A stretch of 64,000 nucleotides of DNA from Rossellomorea aquimaris (GCF_035590735.1 NZ_CP141595.1:2885001-2949000), one strand, 5' to 3'. Shown: positions 10,501-19,810, counted from the stretch's first letter. Notes: generated by a model not told the origin, from the sequence alone. Numbers and translations are program-made.

Positions 10501-11873
10501 TTCCATCCACCTTCATAGTTACTTCCTGGTACTGAAGATCGTATATTCACTCCCGGTGCGGAAATTTCAGGTTTAACTTCCTCATAAGGAGAAGGACCTT
10601 GTAGTGAGAAACTGCCAAGGTTGTCATTAATATCAGTGGCGCCCGTTGCAAATGACTCGGGGTAATTTGCAGGAGTAGCAATTGAACCCGGGCCACCAGG
10701 ATTAAATAATGTTGTATTACCTGCCGAAAACTCAGGGAATATTTCTGCCGCTCTCCAGGCGTTCACCATATCCCGGTACCACTCGTCAAGACCGGCACCG
10801 CCACCCCAAGAGTTATTGACAACATCTGGAGCCATCTCCGGATGCGGGTTGCCCTCAGCATCCTTAGGAGCAAGAATCCATTCTCCCGCTTCCAACAAAT
10901 CAACATCAGTTCCTCCATTAGCCGTGAATGCTTTGACAGCAATCCACTTTGCTCCCGGAGCGACGCCGATCTGATTGCTGCCGTCAGGTTCTGCACCAAC
11001 CATTGTTCCTGTAACATGCGTACCGTGGCCTTGATCATCATAAGGGGCACTTTGCCCGGCTGTTGCATCAAACCAGCTAAATTCATGATCAGGGGCATCA
11101 GGATTTTGAGGGTCATATCCTCTGTACTTTTCCTGTAAAGCCGGATGATTCCATTGAACACCTGTATCAATCGATGCTACAACGGTTCCTGCTCCATCGA
11201 TTCCCATATCCCAAACCGCTGGTGCACCAACCCTGTCGATATTCCATTCAATGGATGCAGGACTGTTTTGGACTTGTTTTTCTGCAACGCCAGCTGAAGC
11301 TTCAGCTTTTGCCGGTTGAATGAGCTGACGCGTTTCATTCGGTAAGATTTTCTCAACTTCAGCAAATGTTGAAATTTTATCCATTACCTCTTTTGTGGAA
11401 GTAACGGCCATTCCGTTTACAACATAGAAGTCTTTTATTTCTTTTACTGAACCGGACTTTTTCTGTTTCGTTAAGTATTCTTTCACTTCTGCCTGAGATT
11501 CAAGGGCCGTGGCACGAAGCTCGGAAACGACCATATTTCGTTTCAGTAGTTTTTTGCTGTTAGCAGACAGCTTCTGCTTTTTCGCTTTTTCAGTCGCCTT
11601 CTTAGCTACAGCCTTTGTATCAAGCTGCTCCTTGAACTTCACTAAGTATGTGACGTGCTTATCTTTCTTGAATTGATCTTGTAGTTTCGATGTGATCTTT
11701 GATTGTGGACTTACCTTTGCGCTTTCGCTTGCTGAAGTGGATGGTTTTTCTTTAGCCAGAGCTGATTGTGAGGTATTCGCTGCCCCTGCATTGAATGGAA
11801 ACAGTAATGGGACAACCATTACTAAGGTGAGTACAATGGATAACCATCTTGCCTTACGCTTTCTACCTGTCAT
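7524..11873 (-). CDS. bpr: Secreted S8 serine protease, bacillopeptidase F-like
   Basis: A 1449-residue pre-pro-protease, close to the 1433 residues of B. subtilis Bpr. A twin-Arg-free Sec signal peptide ends near AGA at residues 29-31. An inhibitor-I9-type propeptide runs to about residue 190. The subtilisin domain carries Asp236 (ASIDTG), His283 (GHGTHVTGT), the oxyanion Asn386 (SAGN) and Ser461 (GTSMAGPH). The large C-terminal part holds a jelly-roll/MAM-like segment (~650-800), carboxypeptidase-regulatory-like beta domains (~860-1030) and Ig-like bacterial repeats (~1190-1370). No sorting motif or transmembrane anchor is present at the end, so it is likely released. It is probably a scavenging extracellular endoprotease supplying amino acids. 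RBS GGGAGG precedes the ATG. It is flanked by its own leader and terminator. Confidence 0.88.
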   Translation of the reverse strand: MTGRKRKARWLSIVLTLVMVVPLLFPFNAGAANTSQSALAKEKPSTSASESAKVSPQSKITSKLQDQFKKDKHVTYLVKFKEQLDTKAVAKKATEKAKKQKLSANSKKLLKRNMVVSELRATALESQAEVKEYLTKQKKSGSVKEIKDFYVVNGMAVTSTKEVMDKISTFAEVEKILPNETRQLIQPAKAEASAGVAEKQVQNSPASIEWNIDRVGAPAVWDMGIDGAGTVVASIDTGVQWNHPALQEKYRGYDPQNPDAPDHEFSWFDATAGQSAPYDDQGHGTHVTGTMVGAEPDGSNQIGVAPGAKWIAVKAFTANGGTDVDLLEAGEWILAPKDAEGNPHPEMAPDVVNNSWGGGAGLDEWYRDMVNAWRAAEIFPEFSAGNTTLFNPGGPGSIATPANYPESFATGATDINDNLGSFSLQGPSPYEEVKPEISAPGVNIRSSVPGSNYEGGWNGTSMAGPHVSAVAALLRQVDASLTVDEMEEILMSTAVPLTDGTFPETPNNGYGHGLVNAFDAVSSVMSGIGKVEGQVSKEGDDTEAPVISHEAPDEAFEGMNLPLQADASDNVSVTNVSLHYQNQDGAWESVEATRSSGDYKSGTYEAIIPGEALTGENVTYKWVAIDFGGNEAETEAYSVTLLPGITVGYEQDFETSPSGWDSYGPGNSWEWGVPVNGPGAATSGEKLYATSLDGTYDNSANMSLQMPPIDLPEGDSFLQFKQWHELERNYDYGHVFVSTDGEEWTQALRVNGNTDGWIDGEVDLSQYAGQRIYIAFNVTTDGSVVKQGWYIDDVKLSGESILPAEKMNLGLKSKDEKSSSVSKKPSVNPTKIKMAKQVSKETPVEGNVPGPVLLPLQAEVSVLETGRSVYTNPANGSYEMTHAAGEFTLQASTYGFQSETQSVTIEADQTSNANFTLEEIPQGNITGTVTNEISGEPVEGATVFLLEDAVVEPVETNENGEYELEAYEGEYTIKVVAPYYYSKEMTVTVEGGEVTNADISLEPFIGYPGEIGYDDGTAENARAFYDAGNGWAVKMSLEEGNETALVTGGLFRFWDTEWPVPGGTEFQVAVYDASGPDGTPGKKVAGPFDGTALRNGEWTHVDLSQHGIMVDGDFYMVYIQSAPNPNAPGLGTDEDGEYAARSWQFVGGAWSQAPEDEGNYMIRATVNYEVTAPVITSPNDGSFTNKDSVTVEGTSAPTTTVHLFNGDEEVATAETMEDGTFSADVSLHAGENSITAKAATEQGMTGPSEPVTITLDQVKPELVITSPKEGMKTNREAITVEGTIVDENLAWVKVNGEKASVSDGQFSHRLLLNEGENVIQVVAKDKAGNKKKQRVTVFAKFGDIAIENLLPAEDKELKKGESVKIEFDSEPGLDAAFVIQMPLTNAGAQVTNANELPMMETSEGHYVGYYTATSNVKAPGALIEVKISDDYGNVTTKRAEGKLYINTKK

Positions 11874-12340
11874 CTAATTCCCTCCCAGTAATTTTTGATT
11901 CCTTCAGTAAACCCGACACCTCCCTAGTTCACTACTTGGTAAAAAGTAGGTGTTAAACCAAAGATAACCAAGTAACGATGTGAAATGTTGTAAATTAATG
12001 TCGAATTAAATCTGAATATTCAGAAATTAATAGAAAAGTCACCCTTACTCATATTCCATACATGCATATAGTCACACAGATAATATAACTCCAGGAATAT
12101 TTTGGATTTCAATGCACATCTCATAGGTTAAAAGGATGAGTACCGTTACTATTTCAGATTAAGTAAGAAATAAATGAGAGAGAAGACACAGGAGGGAAAT
12201 TCATCTTGGAATCACTCGGAAAACTACCTATGAATAGAAAAAAAGATATCATCTGAATATTCTTCCAGTTATATTTTTCCTTCAATTCCTGAATCCTTGT
12301 GGCGACCATTTCGTTTTTATAAACCTTTCTATCCAGAAAC
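11874..12340. other. Leader of the protease gene and gene-free DNA
   Basis: No credible gene. The part next to the protease start contains nested inverted repeats (ACACCT with AGGTGT, and CTACTT with AAGTAG, roughly 11918-11955) that would fold in the 5' leader of the minus-strand transcript. The rest is AT-rich and contains no motif I can name. A 69-codon frame at 12154-12363 runs into the bkdB terminator and lacks a ribosome binding site. Confidence 0.5.
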
Positions 12341-12379
12341 AAAAAAAAACAAGGACTAACCACCCAGAGTCAGTCCTTG
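12341..12379 (-). terminator. Terminator of the bkd operon
   Basis: On the minus strand CAAGGACT and AGTCCTTG pair around a 14-nt loop and are followed by TTTTTTTTT. It lies right after bkdB. Confidence 0.9.
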
Positions 12380-12385
12380 TCACTA

Positions 12386-13705
12386 TTAATATACAGATGT
12401 ATTTTCTTTTGATGTATTTTCTAAGATTTCTTTCACCCGCTGCAAGAACCTTCCGCATACCAATCCGTCAAGAACACGGTGATCAAGTGACATACACAGG
12501 TTCACCATATCACGAACTGCAATCATTCCGTTGTTCATGACAACTGGACGCTTCACAATCGATTCCACTTGAAGGATCGCGGCTTGAGGATAATTAATGA
12601 TCCCCATCGATTGTACCGAACCAAATGACCCAGTATTGTTAACCGTGAACGTGCCTCCCTGCATATCTTGAGAAGTTAATTTACCGCTTCGGACTTTTCC
12701 GGCAAGCTCAGTAATTTCTCTTGCAATTCCTTTGATTGTCTTTTCGTCTGCATTTTTGATCACAGGCACATAGAGTGCATCATCTGTGGCCACTGCAATG
12801 GAAAGATTGATGTCTTTCTTCTGAACAATCTTGTCCCCTGCCCACATAGAGTTGATTTGCGGATACTCTTTAAGGGCTTGCGCTACAGCTTTCACAAAGA
12901 ATGCGAAGAATGTCAGATTAAATCCTTCACGCTGCTTGAATTCCGTTTTTAGTGAGTTTCTGTAATCAACAAGGTTTGTAACATCCACTTCCATCATCGT
13001 CCATGCGTGAGGGGCTTCATGCTTGCTGCGAACCATGTTGGATGCGATGGCTTTTCGAATTCCAGAAACCGGGATTTCGATATCACCAGGTACAACAGGA
13101 ACGTTCGCTGCAGGTGCGGATTGCTTGGCCGGTTGTTGAACTGCTTGCTCTTTCACAGGCGCTTGCTGAGGCACCTGATCTTCAGCCTTAGGTGCCGGAG
13201 CCTCTCCTGCTTTTGGAATATTACCTGACTCAATGACCTTCTTTAGATCTTTACGAGTGATACGGCCGCCGTTTCCAGTGCCTTCCACTTGATTCAGATC
13301 AATATCATGCTCCTGAGATAGCTTTAATACTGCAGGGGAATATCTTGCTTTATTCCCACTATCTTTACTTGGAGCCTTCGTTTTAGGTGCTGTTTGAGGT
13401 GTTTGATCAGCTTCTTTCTTAGGCGCTTCTATCGGAGTTTCTTCAACAGGTGCAGAACCTTCACCTTCTACTTCAATCGAACAAATGATTTCTCCGACTT
13501 CAAGAGTGTCTCCTTCGTCAGCAATTAAATCTTTAATGGTACCCGTAAAGGAAGATGGTACCTCTGCATTTACTTTATCCGTTTGAACTTCCGCAATCGG
13601 ATCATATTTATTGACGGTATCACCAGGAGACACCAACCATTTACTTATCGTACCTTCTGTAACACTTTCCCCTAGCTGAGGCATTTTCATATTTTCAATA
13701 CCCAA
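12386..13705 (-). CDS. bkdB: Branched-chain alpha-keto acid dehydrogenase E2 (dihydrolipoyl acyltransferase)
   Basis: A 439-residue E2. The N-terminal lipoyl domain has the lipoylated Lys44 in EVQTDKVNAE. A Pro/Ala/Gln-rich linker and the E1/E3-binding domain (RYSPAVLKLS region, ~125-160) follow, then a second linker and the catalytic acyltransferase domain with DHRVLDG at 408-414 (His409, Asp413). It transfers the acyl group from lipoyl to CoA at the core of the Bkd complex. It is the last gene of the operon, followed by a strong terminator. The lipoyl group could come from the LipM pathway encoded at 54 kb. Confidence 0.93.
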   Translation of the reverse strand: MGIENMKMPQLGESVTEGTISKWLVSPGDTVNKYDPIAEVQTDKVNAEVPSSFTGTIKDLIADEGDTLEVGEIICSIEVEGEGSAPVEETPIEAPKKEADQTPQTAPKTKAPSKDSGNKARYSPAVLKLSQEHDIDLNQVEGTGNGGRITRKDLKKVIESGNIPKAGEAPAPKAEDQVPQQAPVKEQAVQQPAKQSAPAANVPVVPGDIEIPVSGIRKAIASNMVRSKHEAPHAWTMMEVDVTNLVDYRNSLKTEFKQREGFNLTFFAFFVKAVAQALKEYPQINSMWAGDKIVQKKDINLSIAVATDDALYVPVIKNADEKTIKGIAREITELAGKVRSGKLTSQDMQGGTFTVNNTGSFGSVQSMGIINYPQAAILQVESIVKRPVVMNNGMIAVRDMVNLCMSLDHRVLDGLVCGRFLQRVKEILENTSKENTSVY

Positions 13706-13749
13706 TGAGGAACCCTCCTTACTGTGCGTTTAATTAGTATTTACTATGA

Positions 13750-14733
13750 TTAAAATTCTGCAAGTTCACGCATTGCTTTTTCTACTTTGTCCGGGTTAAT
13801 CATAAAGTATTTTTCCATTGTTGGTGCATATGGCATTGAAGGAACGTCAGGACCAGCAAGGCGTTTGATTGGAGCATCAAGCTCGAATAAACAATTTTCA
13901 GCGATAATCGCAGAAACCTCTCCCATGATGCTTCCTTCTTTATTATCTTCTGTCACGAGTAGAACTTTACCTGTTTTAGAAGCTGCTTCAATGATCGCTT
14001 CTTTATCTAATGGATAGATCGTACGTAAATCCAGGATGTGCGCTTCAATTCCGTCTTGGGCAAGCTTTTCTGCTGCTTGAAGGGCAAAGTGAACACACAA
14101 GCCGTAAGTGATGACAGTGATGTCTTCCCCTTCACGCTTCACGTCGGCTTTTCCGATTGGAAGTGTGTAATCATCTTCAGGTACTTCTCCTTTAATTAGA
14201 CGGTAAGCACGCTTGTGTTCGAAGAATAATACTGGATCTTCGTCACGGATCGCAGCTTTCAGCAAGCCTTTCACATCATATGGAGTAGAAGGCATCACTA
14301 TTTTCAGTCCCGGCTGATTAGCGAACACGGCCTCAACGGATTGAGAGTGATAAAGTGCTCCGTGAACTCCACCACCGTATGGAGCACGAATAACCATCGG
14401 ACAGCTCCAATCATTATTCGAGCGATAACGAATACGTGATGCTTCAGAAATGATTTGGTTCACAGCAGGCATGATGAAATCAGCGAACTGCATTTCTGCA
14501 ATCGGTCTCATACCATACATGGCAGCTCCGATTCCAACTCCTGCAATAGCTGATTCTGCAAGTGGTGTATCGATGACACGGTCTTCTCCGAATTGATCAT
14601 ACAATCCGTGAGTCGCTTTAAATACTCCACCTTTTTTCCCTACGTCTTCTCCAAGAACGAATACTTTCTCATCACGTTCCATTTCTTCTCTAATGGCCAT
14701 TGTTACGGCATCAATGTATGAAATTACTGGCAT
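13750..14733 (-). CDS. bkdAB: Branched-chain alpha-keto acid dehydrogenase E1 beta subunit
   Basis: A 327-residue transketolase-type E1 beta subunit with the pyrimidine-binding domain at the N-terminus (GEDVGKKGGVFKATHGL, ~28-44) and the transketolase C-terminal domain (~200-320). With BkdAA it decarboxylates the keto acids of Val, Leu and Ile with thiamine diphosphate and reductively acylates the lipoyl arm of BkdB. It sits 14 bp downstream of bkdAA, with normal length for the family. Confidence 0.94.
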   Translation of the reverse strand: MPVISYIDAVTMAIREEMERDEKVFVLGEDVGKKGGVFKATHGLYDQFGEDRVIDTPLAESAIAGVGIGAAMYGMRPIAEMQFADFIMPAVNQIISEASRIRYRSNNDWSCPMVIRAPYGGGVHGALYHSQSVEAVFANQPGLKIVMPSTPYDVKGLLKAAIRDEDPVLFFEHKRAYRLIKGEVPEDDYTLPIGKADVKREGEDITVITYGLCVHFALQAAEKLAQDGIEAHILDLRTIYPLDKEAIIEAASKTGKVLLVTEDNKEGSIMGEVSAIIAENCLFELDAPIKRLAGPDVPSMPYAPTMEKYFMINPDKVEKAMRELAEF

Positions 14734-14747
14734 GATTGAATTCCCCC

Positions 14748-15746
14748 TTACTTCTCTTCTGCATAAACATACTTCATCGCTGATTCTGCTTCAGCATATG
14801 GAGCGTTTTCTGCATAATCCGTTGCTTCGTTCACGAGCTTCATAATGCGATCATTGATTTCTTTCTCAATGTCATCGTTCATAACGCCTGTCTCTTTCAA
14901 GTAAGCACCAAACGTGATGATTGGATCGTTTGTTTTCGCTTTTGCCACTTCGTCAGGAGAGCGATAGCTTCGATCGTCATCATCAGAGGAGTGAGGAGTC
15001 AAACGATAAGAAACTGTTTCAACAAGGGTTGGACCTTCACCGCGACGGCCGCGATCCGCTGCTTCTTTGACCGCTTTATAAACTTCGATTGGGTCATTTC
15101 CATCAACCGTGATTCCAGGCATTCCATATCCAATTGCACGATCGGACACTTTCTCACAAGCTAGTTGTTTTTCAATCGGAACCGAAATCGCATATTTATT
15201 GTTTTCACACATAAAAATTACAGGAAGTTTATGTACACCTGCAAAGTTTGCGCCTTCGTGGAAATCTCCCTGGTTGGAAGACCCTTCACCGAACGTCACA
15301 AACGTCACAACATCCTTCTTCTCCATTTTGCCTGCAAGAGCGATACCAACGGCATGCGGCACTTGAGTGGTTACAGGAGATGAACCCGTTACGATATTAT
15401 TTTTCTTTTGACCAAAGTGACCAGGCATTTGACGTCCACCTGAGTTTGGATCTTCTGCTTTTGCAAAACCTGATAGCATTAGTTCCCGGGCCGTCATCCC
15501 GAATGTTAATACCACACCCATGTCACGGTAATACGGAAGTACATAATCCTTTTCACGGTCTAAAGCAAATGCAGCACCAACTTGAGCCGCTTCTTGACCT
15601 TGACATGAAATAACAAATGGGATTTTACCCGAACGGTTCAGTAACCACATGCGCTCATCGATTTTTCTGGCAAGCAGCATGGTTTCATACATTTCTAATA
15701 CTTTCTCATTGGAAAGCCCTAACTCTTCATGACGATTCTCTGCCAT
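14748..15746 (-). CDS. bkdAA: Branched-chain alpha-keto acid dehydrogenase E1 alpha subunit
   Basis: A 332-residue E1 alpha. The thiamine diphosphate motif begins at GEGSSNQGDFHEG (~153-165) and ends with ENNKYAIS, and a typical phosphorylation-loop-like segment RLTPHSSDDDDRSYR (~250-264) is present. It forms the alpha2beta2 E1 with BkdAB. RBS GGAGG precedes the ATG. A small hairpin (15781-15800) and a repeated hairpin element separate it from lpdV, an unusual gap of over 200 bp inside an otherwise tight operon. Confidence 0.94.
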   Translation of the reverse strand: MAENRHEELGLSNEKVLEMYETMLLARKIDERMWLLNRSGKIPFVISCQGQEAAQVGAAFALDREKDYVLPYYRDMGVVLTFGMTARELMLSGFAKAEDPNSGGRQMPGHFGQKKNNIVTGSSPVTTQVPHAVGIALAGKMEKKDVVTFVTFGEGSSNQGDFHEGANFAGVHKLPVIFMCENNKYAISVPIEKQLACEKVSDRAIGYGMPGITVDGNDPIEVYKAVKEAADRGRRGEGPTLVETVSYRLTPHSSDDDDRSYRSPDEVAKAKTNDPIITFGAYLKETGVMNDDIEKEINDRIMKLVNEATDYAENAPYAEAESAMKYVYAEEK

Positions 15747-15780
15747 TTTATTTACCTCCTACACAATCTAATGGTTGGAA

Positions 15781-15800
15781 AGGTAGAGAGATCTCTACCT
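15781..15800 (-). promoter_or_regulatory. Small stem-loop upstream of bkdAA
   Basis: AGGTAGAG and CTCTACCT form an 8-9-bp inverted repeat, followed on the minus strand by TTTCC. It could be an mRNA-processing or weak attenuation hairpin between lpdV and bkdAA. There is no good U-tract. Confidence 0.4.
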
Positions 15801-15816
15801 TATGATATTTTTTGTT

Positions 15817-15971
15817 GAAGACGGCCAAAAAGCCACCTACGCTTTTCTAATTGTCCAGCTGCGACTCCTTGTCCCTCGAGGTCACAATGGATAAATCCCA
15901 TTAGGCAAAGTACGCCTTTTGGGATTTTCCCATTGTGCTTGTCGGGCCAGAACAGTCGGCTTCGCTCTTCT
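15817..15971 (-). repeat. Solo copy (plus a fragment) of the ~125-bp hairpin element
   Basis: Read on the minus strand this carries the same conserved blocks as the array at 37.9 kb: CCCGACAAGC, an inner stem CACAATGG/CCATTGTG, the AAGGCGTACTTTGCCT hairpin, TGACCTCGAGGGAC and GCTGGACAATTAGAAAAGC. The left end begins inside the TAG stop codon of lpdV. The start of a second unit follows at 15817-15846 and then decays. It is oriented with operon transcription, opposite to the array copies. Confidence 0.85.
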
Positions 15972-17394
15972 ATGAATGAATCGCTTTTCCATCTACAGCA
16001 AGAGCGGCTTCTCCGATCGCTTCTGACAGGGATGGATGAGGGTGGATTGTGTGCGCGATTTCCCATGGGGTCGCGTCCAATACTTTAGCAAGTCCCGCTT
16101 CTGAAATCATGTCCGTTACATGCGGACCAATCATGTGCACGCCCAGAATGTCATCGGTATCTTTGTCTGCAATGATCTTGACGAATCCATCCGATTCACC
16201 ATAAACAAGAGCTTTCCCGATTGCTCTGAAACTGAATTTTCCGGTCTTCAGGTTATATCCTTTTTCTTTCGCTTCCTGCTCCGTGATCCCTACGCTTGCA
16301 ATTTCAGGATTACTGTAGATGCATTTTGAAATCAGGGAATAGTCAATGGGGTGAGGCTTCTCATTCGCCATATGTTCCACCGCAGTGATTCCTTCGTGAG
16401 ATGCAACATGAGCTAATTGAAGTCCACCGATGACATCACCGATCGCGTAAATATGAGATTCCTTTGTTTGGAAGAAATCATTCACTTCAATAAAGCCTTT
16501 TTCCACTTTAATATCTGTGTTCTCTAAGCCAATGCCTTCAACGTTCGCTTGTCTCCCTACAGATACAAGGATCTTTTCCGCTGTAAAGGCTTTTTCTTCT
16601 CCTTTATGCTCAGCTTTAATGGTGACCTCTCCGTCCCCTTTTTCTAAGGATTCAGGAAGCACCTTTGCACTTGTCACGATTTTGACACCTTTTTTCTTCA
16701 TTAAGCGCTGCATTTCTTTAGAAATTTCATGGTCTTCGGTTGGTACGATTTTATCAGCGTATTCCACGACGGTTACCTCTACATCAAAGTCAGACAGCAT
16801 GGAAGCCCACTCAATACCGATGACCCCTCCGCCAACGATGATGATCGATTTAGGAAGAACTTCAAGTGAAAGCGCTTCATCTGAGGATAATACGTATTCT
16901 CCATCAATATCAAGGCCAGGTAAAGAACGAGGTCTTGAACCTGTTGCAACGATCACATTCTTAGGGATCAACATAGCATTATCTTCCCCATTGTTCATTT
17001 CAACCGAAATCGTCCCAGGCATTGGGGAGAAAATAGAAGGTCCTAATATACGTCCAAGTCCTTCAAAGACATCGATCTTGCCTTGTTTCATCAAGTGTTG
17101 AACTCCTTTGTGAAGCTGGTCAACGATCCCGTCTTTTCTAGATTGAACTTTTGTGAAATCTAACTCTACTCCATTGATTTTCACACCAAAGTCTTCACTG
17201 TGTTTAGCTGTAGCATATACTTCAGCACTGCGAAGAAGAGCTTTACTAGGTATACATCCTTTGTGTAAGCATGTCCCCCCCAGTTTTCCCTTTTCAACGA
17301 TTGCTGTTTTTAATCCAAGTTGAGAAGCACGAATGGCGGCTACATAGCCACCTGTGCCTCCCCCTAGAATGACTAAATCATATTCTTCTGCCAA
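15970..17394 (-). CDS. lpdV: Dihydrolipoyl dehydrogenase (E3) of the Bkd complex
   Basis: A 474-residue FAD disulfide reductase, the same length as B. subtilis LpdV. FAD-binding GGGTGG is at 11-16, the redox disulfide Cys42-Cys47 in GGTCLHKGCIPSK, an NAD-binding GGGVIG motif lies centrally, and the C-terminal HPHPSLSE carries the catalytic His453. It reoxidises the dihydrolipoyl arm of BkdB with NAD+. A repeated hairpin element starts exactly at its stop codon without altering the protein length. Confidence 0.94.
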   Translation of the reverse strand: MAEEYDLVILGGGTGGYVAAIRASQLGLKTAIVEKGKLGGTCLHKGCIPSKALLRSAEVYATAKHSEDFGVKINGVELDFTKVQSRKDGIVDQLHKGVQHLMKQGKIDVFEGLGRILGPSIFSPMPGTISVEMNNGEDNAMLIPKNVIVATGSRPRSLPGLDIDGEYVLSSDEALSLEVLPKSIIIVGGGVIGIEWASMLSDFDVEVTVVEYADKIVPTEDHEISKEMQRLMKKKGVKIVTSAKVLPESLEKGDGEVTIKAEHKGEEKAFTAEKILVSVGRQANVEGIGLENTDIKVEKGFIEVNDFFQTKESHIYAIGDVIGGLQLAHVASHEGITAVEHMANEKPHPIDYSLISKCIYSNPEIASVGITEQEAKEKGYNLKTGKFSFRAIGKALVYGESDGFVKIIADKDTDDILGVHMIGPHVTDMISEAGLAKVLDATPWEIAHTIHPHPSLSEAIGEAALAVDGKAIHS

Positions 17395-17413
17395 TCTTGA
17401 GTCCTCCTTGCTC

Positions 17414-18535
17414 TTATACTCTTGCTTCTTCTTTTACATTTCCAGGGTACACCTTATAGTCTTCTTCACTTCGTAAGACCCTTAATGCCCCTTCCGCAAG
17501 AGCTTGCAGTTCATTTTCTCCTGGATGAATCACGACATCCGCTATCCAATTGATTCGGTTGCTTATCGCTTTTACAAACTCTTTTCCGTAAGCAAGACCA
17601 CCAGTTAATACAATGGCGTCTACTTTACCATTAAGGACGGCACTTGCTGATCCGATCTCTTTTGCAATTTGATACGCCATCGCATCGTACACGGCTTTGG
17701 CATTTTCATCGCCATTTTCGATCATCTTCTCTACTTTTACCGCATCGTTTGTTCCAAGATAACCTACTAAGCCACCTTGACCAACGAGTTTCTTCATGAT
17801 TTCATCACGGTAATAATCTCCTGAGAAGCATAGGTCAACTAAATCACCCGCTGGAACAGTACCTGCTCTTTCAGGACTGAATGGGCCATCGCCATGTAAA
17901 CCATTATTCACGTCCACAACTTTCCCATTGCGGTGGGCACCGACGGTAATTCCACCACCCATATGAGTGATGATCAGGTTTAGGTCCTCATATTTCTTTC
18001 CGAGTTCCTTTGCGACCCTTCTTGCTACTGCTTTCTGATTTAACGCATGGAAAATACTCTTTCTTTCAATGAGTGAAAACCCTGAAACCCGGGCAAGTGA
18101 TTGCAGCTCGTCCACTACAACAGGGTCGACAATATACGACGGAATGTTTAATCCAGAGGCAATTTCAAATGCCAAAATCCCACCAAGGTTTGAAGCATGC
18201 TGACCTGAGAATCCTTCTTTAAGATCCTTCAGCATGTCATCATTCACTAAGTAGGTGCCGCCTTCAATCGGTCTAAGAAGGCCCCCACGGCCACATACAG
18301 CACTTAGTTTTGAAATATTGATCCCTTCTTCATCCAACGTTTGAAGAATGGTATCCTTTCTGAATTCATACTGATCAATGATAGTTGGAAATTCATTAAT
18401 CTTTTCTGTATCATGACGAATCGTCTTTTCAAAGATAGATCGATCATCATCGAAGACACCAATCTTGGTTGATGTCGATCCAGGGTTAATGACTAATATT
18501 CGATGTTTGTTCTCTTGCACTGTTGTTACCTCCAT
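17414..18535 (-). CDS. buk: Butyrate kinase (branched-chain acyl kinase)
   Basis: A 373-residue ASKHA acetokinase-family enzyme. The N-terminal phosphate motif [11 protein letters not shown] is near residues 14-24 and a central [13 protein letters not shown] motif is near 190-202. It converts butyryl or branched acyl phosphates plus ADP to the acid plus ATP. Together with ptb it can harvest ATP from the acyl-CoAs made by Bkd, or in reverse activate acids used to prime branched-chain fatty acids. It is placed between bcd and lpdV as in B. subtilis. Confidence 0.93.
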   Translation of the reverse strand: MEVTTVQENKHRILVINPGSTSTKIGVFDDDRSIFEKTIRHDTEKINEFPTIIDQYEFRKDTILQTLDEEGINISKLSAVCGRGGLLRPIEGGTYLVNDDMLKDLKEGFSGQHASNLGGILAFEIASGLNIPSYIVDPVVVDELQSLARVSGFSLIERKSIFHALNQKAVARRVAKELGKKYEDLNLIITHMGGGITVGAHRNGKVVDVNNGLHGDGPFSPERAGTVPAGDLVDLCFSGDYYRDEIMKKLVGQGGLVGYLGTNDAVKVEKMIENGDENAKAVYDAMAYQIAKEIGSASAVLNGKVDAIVLTGGLAYGKEFVKAISNRINWIADVVIHPGENELQALAEGALRVLRSEEDYKVYPGNVKEEARV

Positions 18536-18626
18536 TTGGGTAGCTATTATTGTAATGTTTGTACGTAGAATTTTCCCCCTATGATAGATAACCCCTTAAT
18601 CTGTTCGATGTTCGCATTAACAGGGA

Positions 18627-18664
18627 AGAAACGCTCTACTCTTGTTAGAAGTAAAGCGTTTTTT
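18627..18664 (-). terminator. Stem-loop between bcd and buk
   Basis: On the minus strand AAACGCT pairs with AGCGTTT, with an inner TACT/AGTA stem, followed by TTTCTTCC. It resembles a partial terminator inside the bkd operon, which could lower expression of buk and later genes relative to ptb and bcd. Confidence 0.5.
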
Positions 18665-18671
18665 CTTCTAA

Positions 18672-19769
18672 TTATCCACGTCTGCTTAAAATATGTTGAC
18701 CGTTTTGTAAGAACTGGCTTCTTGAACGGCGCATTTTCTCGATTCTTTCTTCCGCCATACGATCGGCAGCTACGTAAGTTGGAACATTATCACGTTTAGC
18801 GATTTCAATAACGCGCTCAACGTTGTTGTACACTTGCTCAACCTTTTTCATCGCTCTTTCACTATTGTAACCGTATAATTCATCCGCAACGTTGATGACT
18901 CCACCTGCATTGATGACATAGTCAGGTGCATATACGATACCCATTTCATGAATAGCGTCACCATGACGAGTTTCTTTTAATTGGTTATTCGCAGCCCCTG
19001 CAATGACTTTTGCTTTTAACTGTGGAATGGTTTCGTCGTTGATGATTGCTCCCAATGCACATGGTGCAAAGATGTCACAGTCAACTCCATAAATTTCGTT
19101 GATATCAACAGCTTTTGCTCCGAATTCATCTACAGCGCGTTGAACAGCTTCTTTATTGATATCTGTAACGATCAGTTTTGCTCCTTCTTCGTGAAGATGG
19201 CGGCACATATTGTACGCAACATTACCGATACCTTGAACGGCGATTGTTTTCCCTTCCAGTGAATCTGTTCCAAAGGCTTCTTTCGCTGCAGCTTTAATTC
19301 CACGGTATACTCCATAAGCCGTAACAGGAGATGGGTTACCAGAAGAACCAAATGCTGGTGAAATACCTGTAACATAATCTGTTTCTTCATGAATCAAGTC
19401 CATATCAGCAACTGTAGTACCAACATCTTCGGCAGTGATATAACGACCGTTTAATCCTTGGATGTAGCGACCAAACGCACGGAACATTTCTTCATTCTTA
19501 TCTTTGCGAGGGTCACCGATGATAACCGTTTTCCCTCCACCTAAGTTAAGCCCGGCAGCTGCATTCTTGTACGTCATTCCTTTTGCAAGACGCAGAGCAT
19601 CTTCAATCGCTGCTTCTTCAGATTCGTATGTCCACATACGAGTTCCTCCAAGTGCAGGTCCAAGAGTAGTGTCATGAATTGCGATGATCGCTTTCAACCC
19701 TGAAGCTTCATCTTGACAGAATACCAATTGCTCATAATCATATTGTTCCATATAGCTGAAAATTTTCAT
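18672..19769 (-). CDS. bcd: Leucine dehydrogenase
   Basis: A 365-residue Glu/Leu/Phe/Val dehydrogenase. The catalytic Lys motif is [16 protein letters not shown] (~77-92), and the NAD-binding Rossmann region is [12 protein letters not shown] (~180-191). It oxidatively deaminates leucine, valine and isoleucine to the keto acids that are the substrates of the BkdA/BkdB complex in the same operon. Length is standard. There is a good GGGGGAAA ribosome binding site. Confidence 0.94.
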   Translation of the reverse strand: MKIFSYMEQYDYEQLVFCQDEASGLKAIIAIHDTTLGPALGGTRMWTYESEEAAIEDALRLAKGMTYKNAAAGLNLGGGKTVIIGDPRKDKNEEMFRAFGRYIQGLNGRYITAEDVGTTVADMDLIHEETDYVTGISPAFGSSGNPSPVTAYGVYRGIKAAAKEAFGTDSLEGKTIAVQGIGNVAYNMCRHLHEEGAKLIVTDINKEAVQRAVDEFGAKAVDINEIYGVDCDIFAPCALGAIINDETIPQLKAKVIAGAANNQLKETRHGDAIHEMGIVYAPDYVINAGGVINVADELYGYNSERAMKKVEQVYNNVERVIEIAKRDNVPTYVAADRMAEERIEKMRRSRSQFLQNGQHILSRRG

Positions 19770-19810
19770 TTTTATTTCCCCCTAAAGTCTAATTATGTTT
19801 AATGTATTTA

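Noticed and set aside
12154..12363. 69-codon minus-strand frame between the protease and bkdB
   Set aside because: No ribosome binding site at its start, and it contains part of the bkd terminator region; composition is that of AT-rich non-coding DNA.
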